A stretch of DNA of 64,000 bases from Cladocopium goreaui (Eukaryota; Sar; Dinophyceae; Suessiales; Symbiodiniaceae). Position 1 is the first letter of the stretch. The number at the start of each line of letters is the position of its first letter. Positions 63,828 through 64,000 of the stretch are shown here, in pieces. Made by a program: the position numbers and the translations under genes. The notes below the pieces were generated by a model, which had not been told where the DNA came from, did no database searches, and saw only the letters and a program-made list of their open reading frames with translations. The stretch is taken from assembly GCA_947184155.2 (NCBI GenBank), contig CAMXCT020001553.1, positions 1 through 64,000 on the forward strand, in the 5' to 3' direction.

Positions 63828-64000
63828 CTAGGAGAACCGCAAGGTGGTCGACAACGGAAACAGTTTTGCTTTTGCTGAATTGTCCAAGCGTAACCCGCAG
63901 CACATCAACATCATGCAGAAACCAAGCCCAAAGACACCTTTACTTTCTATGATTGTCAATCTCAGAGTATCGGTCTGGCTTTTAGCACAATCATACAACA

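Overview
The window looks like nuclear DNA of a dinoflagellate, most likely a Symbiodiniaceae-type alga; the species cannot be told from here. Three things point there. Host genes are split into many tiny exons whose introns start with GC or GA as often as GT and end in AG. The LTR retrotransposons are Copia-type with DNA-methyltransferase-like domains. Gene-poor spacers are full of micro- and minisatellites.

Left part (1-29.6 kb), mostly mobile and repetitive DNA. A very long LINE-type retrotransposon reads leftward (about 0.7-9.6 kb). It carries an endonuclease, a reverse transcriptase, a row of C2H2 zinc fingers and, unusually, a C-terminal ubiquitin-specific-protease-like domain. A (TGTGTCTC)n array abuts its 3' end. 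Microsatellites and short repeats follow to 11.7 kb. Next is a complete 12.6-kb Copia element (Copia-1, 11702-24313, + strand) with 148-bp LTRs, a CCTTT target duplication, a half-tRNA primer-binding site, a polyprotein containing a methyltransferase-like domain, and a 1,100-residue C-terminal extension of unknown function. The DNA it landed in is an array built around ACATGACATGGGACTT. Tandem and dispersed repeats run on to 27.2 kb.

Middle part (29.6-40.6 kb). Heptamer minisatellites flank a plus-strand multi-exon gene of unknown function with a partial KH-like RNA-binding segment (31.2-33.6 kb). A minus-strand gene follows with a J-domain (Hsp40) split by a 67-nt intron (35.3-35.5 kb).

Right part (40.6-63.8 kb), all on the minus strand, is a three-level nest. 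Outermost is a urease gene: exons from 63.8 kb to the stop at 40.6 kb, 5' end outside the window. One urease intron of about 16 kb (60999 to 44593) holds a second gene, an acyltransferase-3-family membrane protein (60448-45403). One intron of that gene holds a complete Copia element (Copia-2, 50706-58464) with identical 91-bp LTRs, an ATATG target duplication, a gag-protease ORF and a pol ORF in the -1 frame that also contains a methyltransferase-like domain. Most exon joins of both host genes could be checked by hand and keep phase, so both genes could still be functional.

The right end (63.83-64.0 kb) should hold the next upstream urease exon or intron; none was recognised there. No rRNA, tRNA or CRISPR locus was found.
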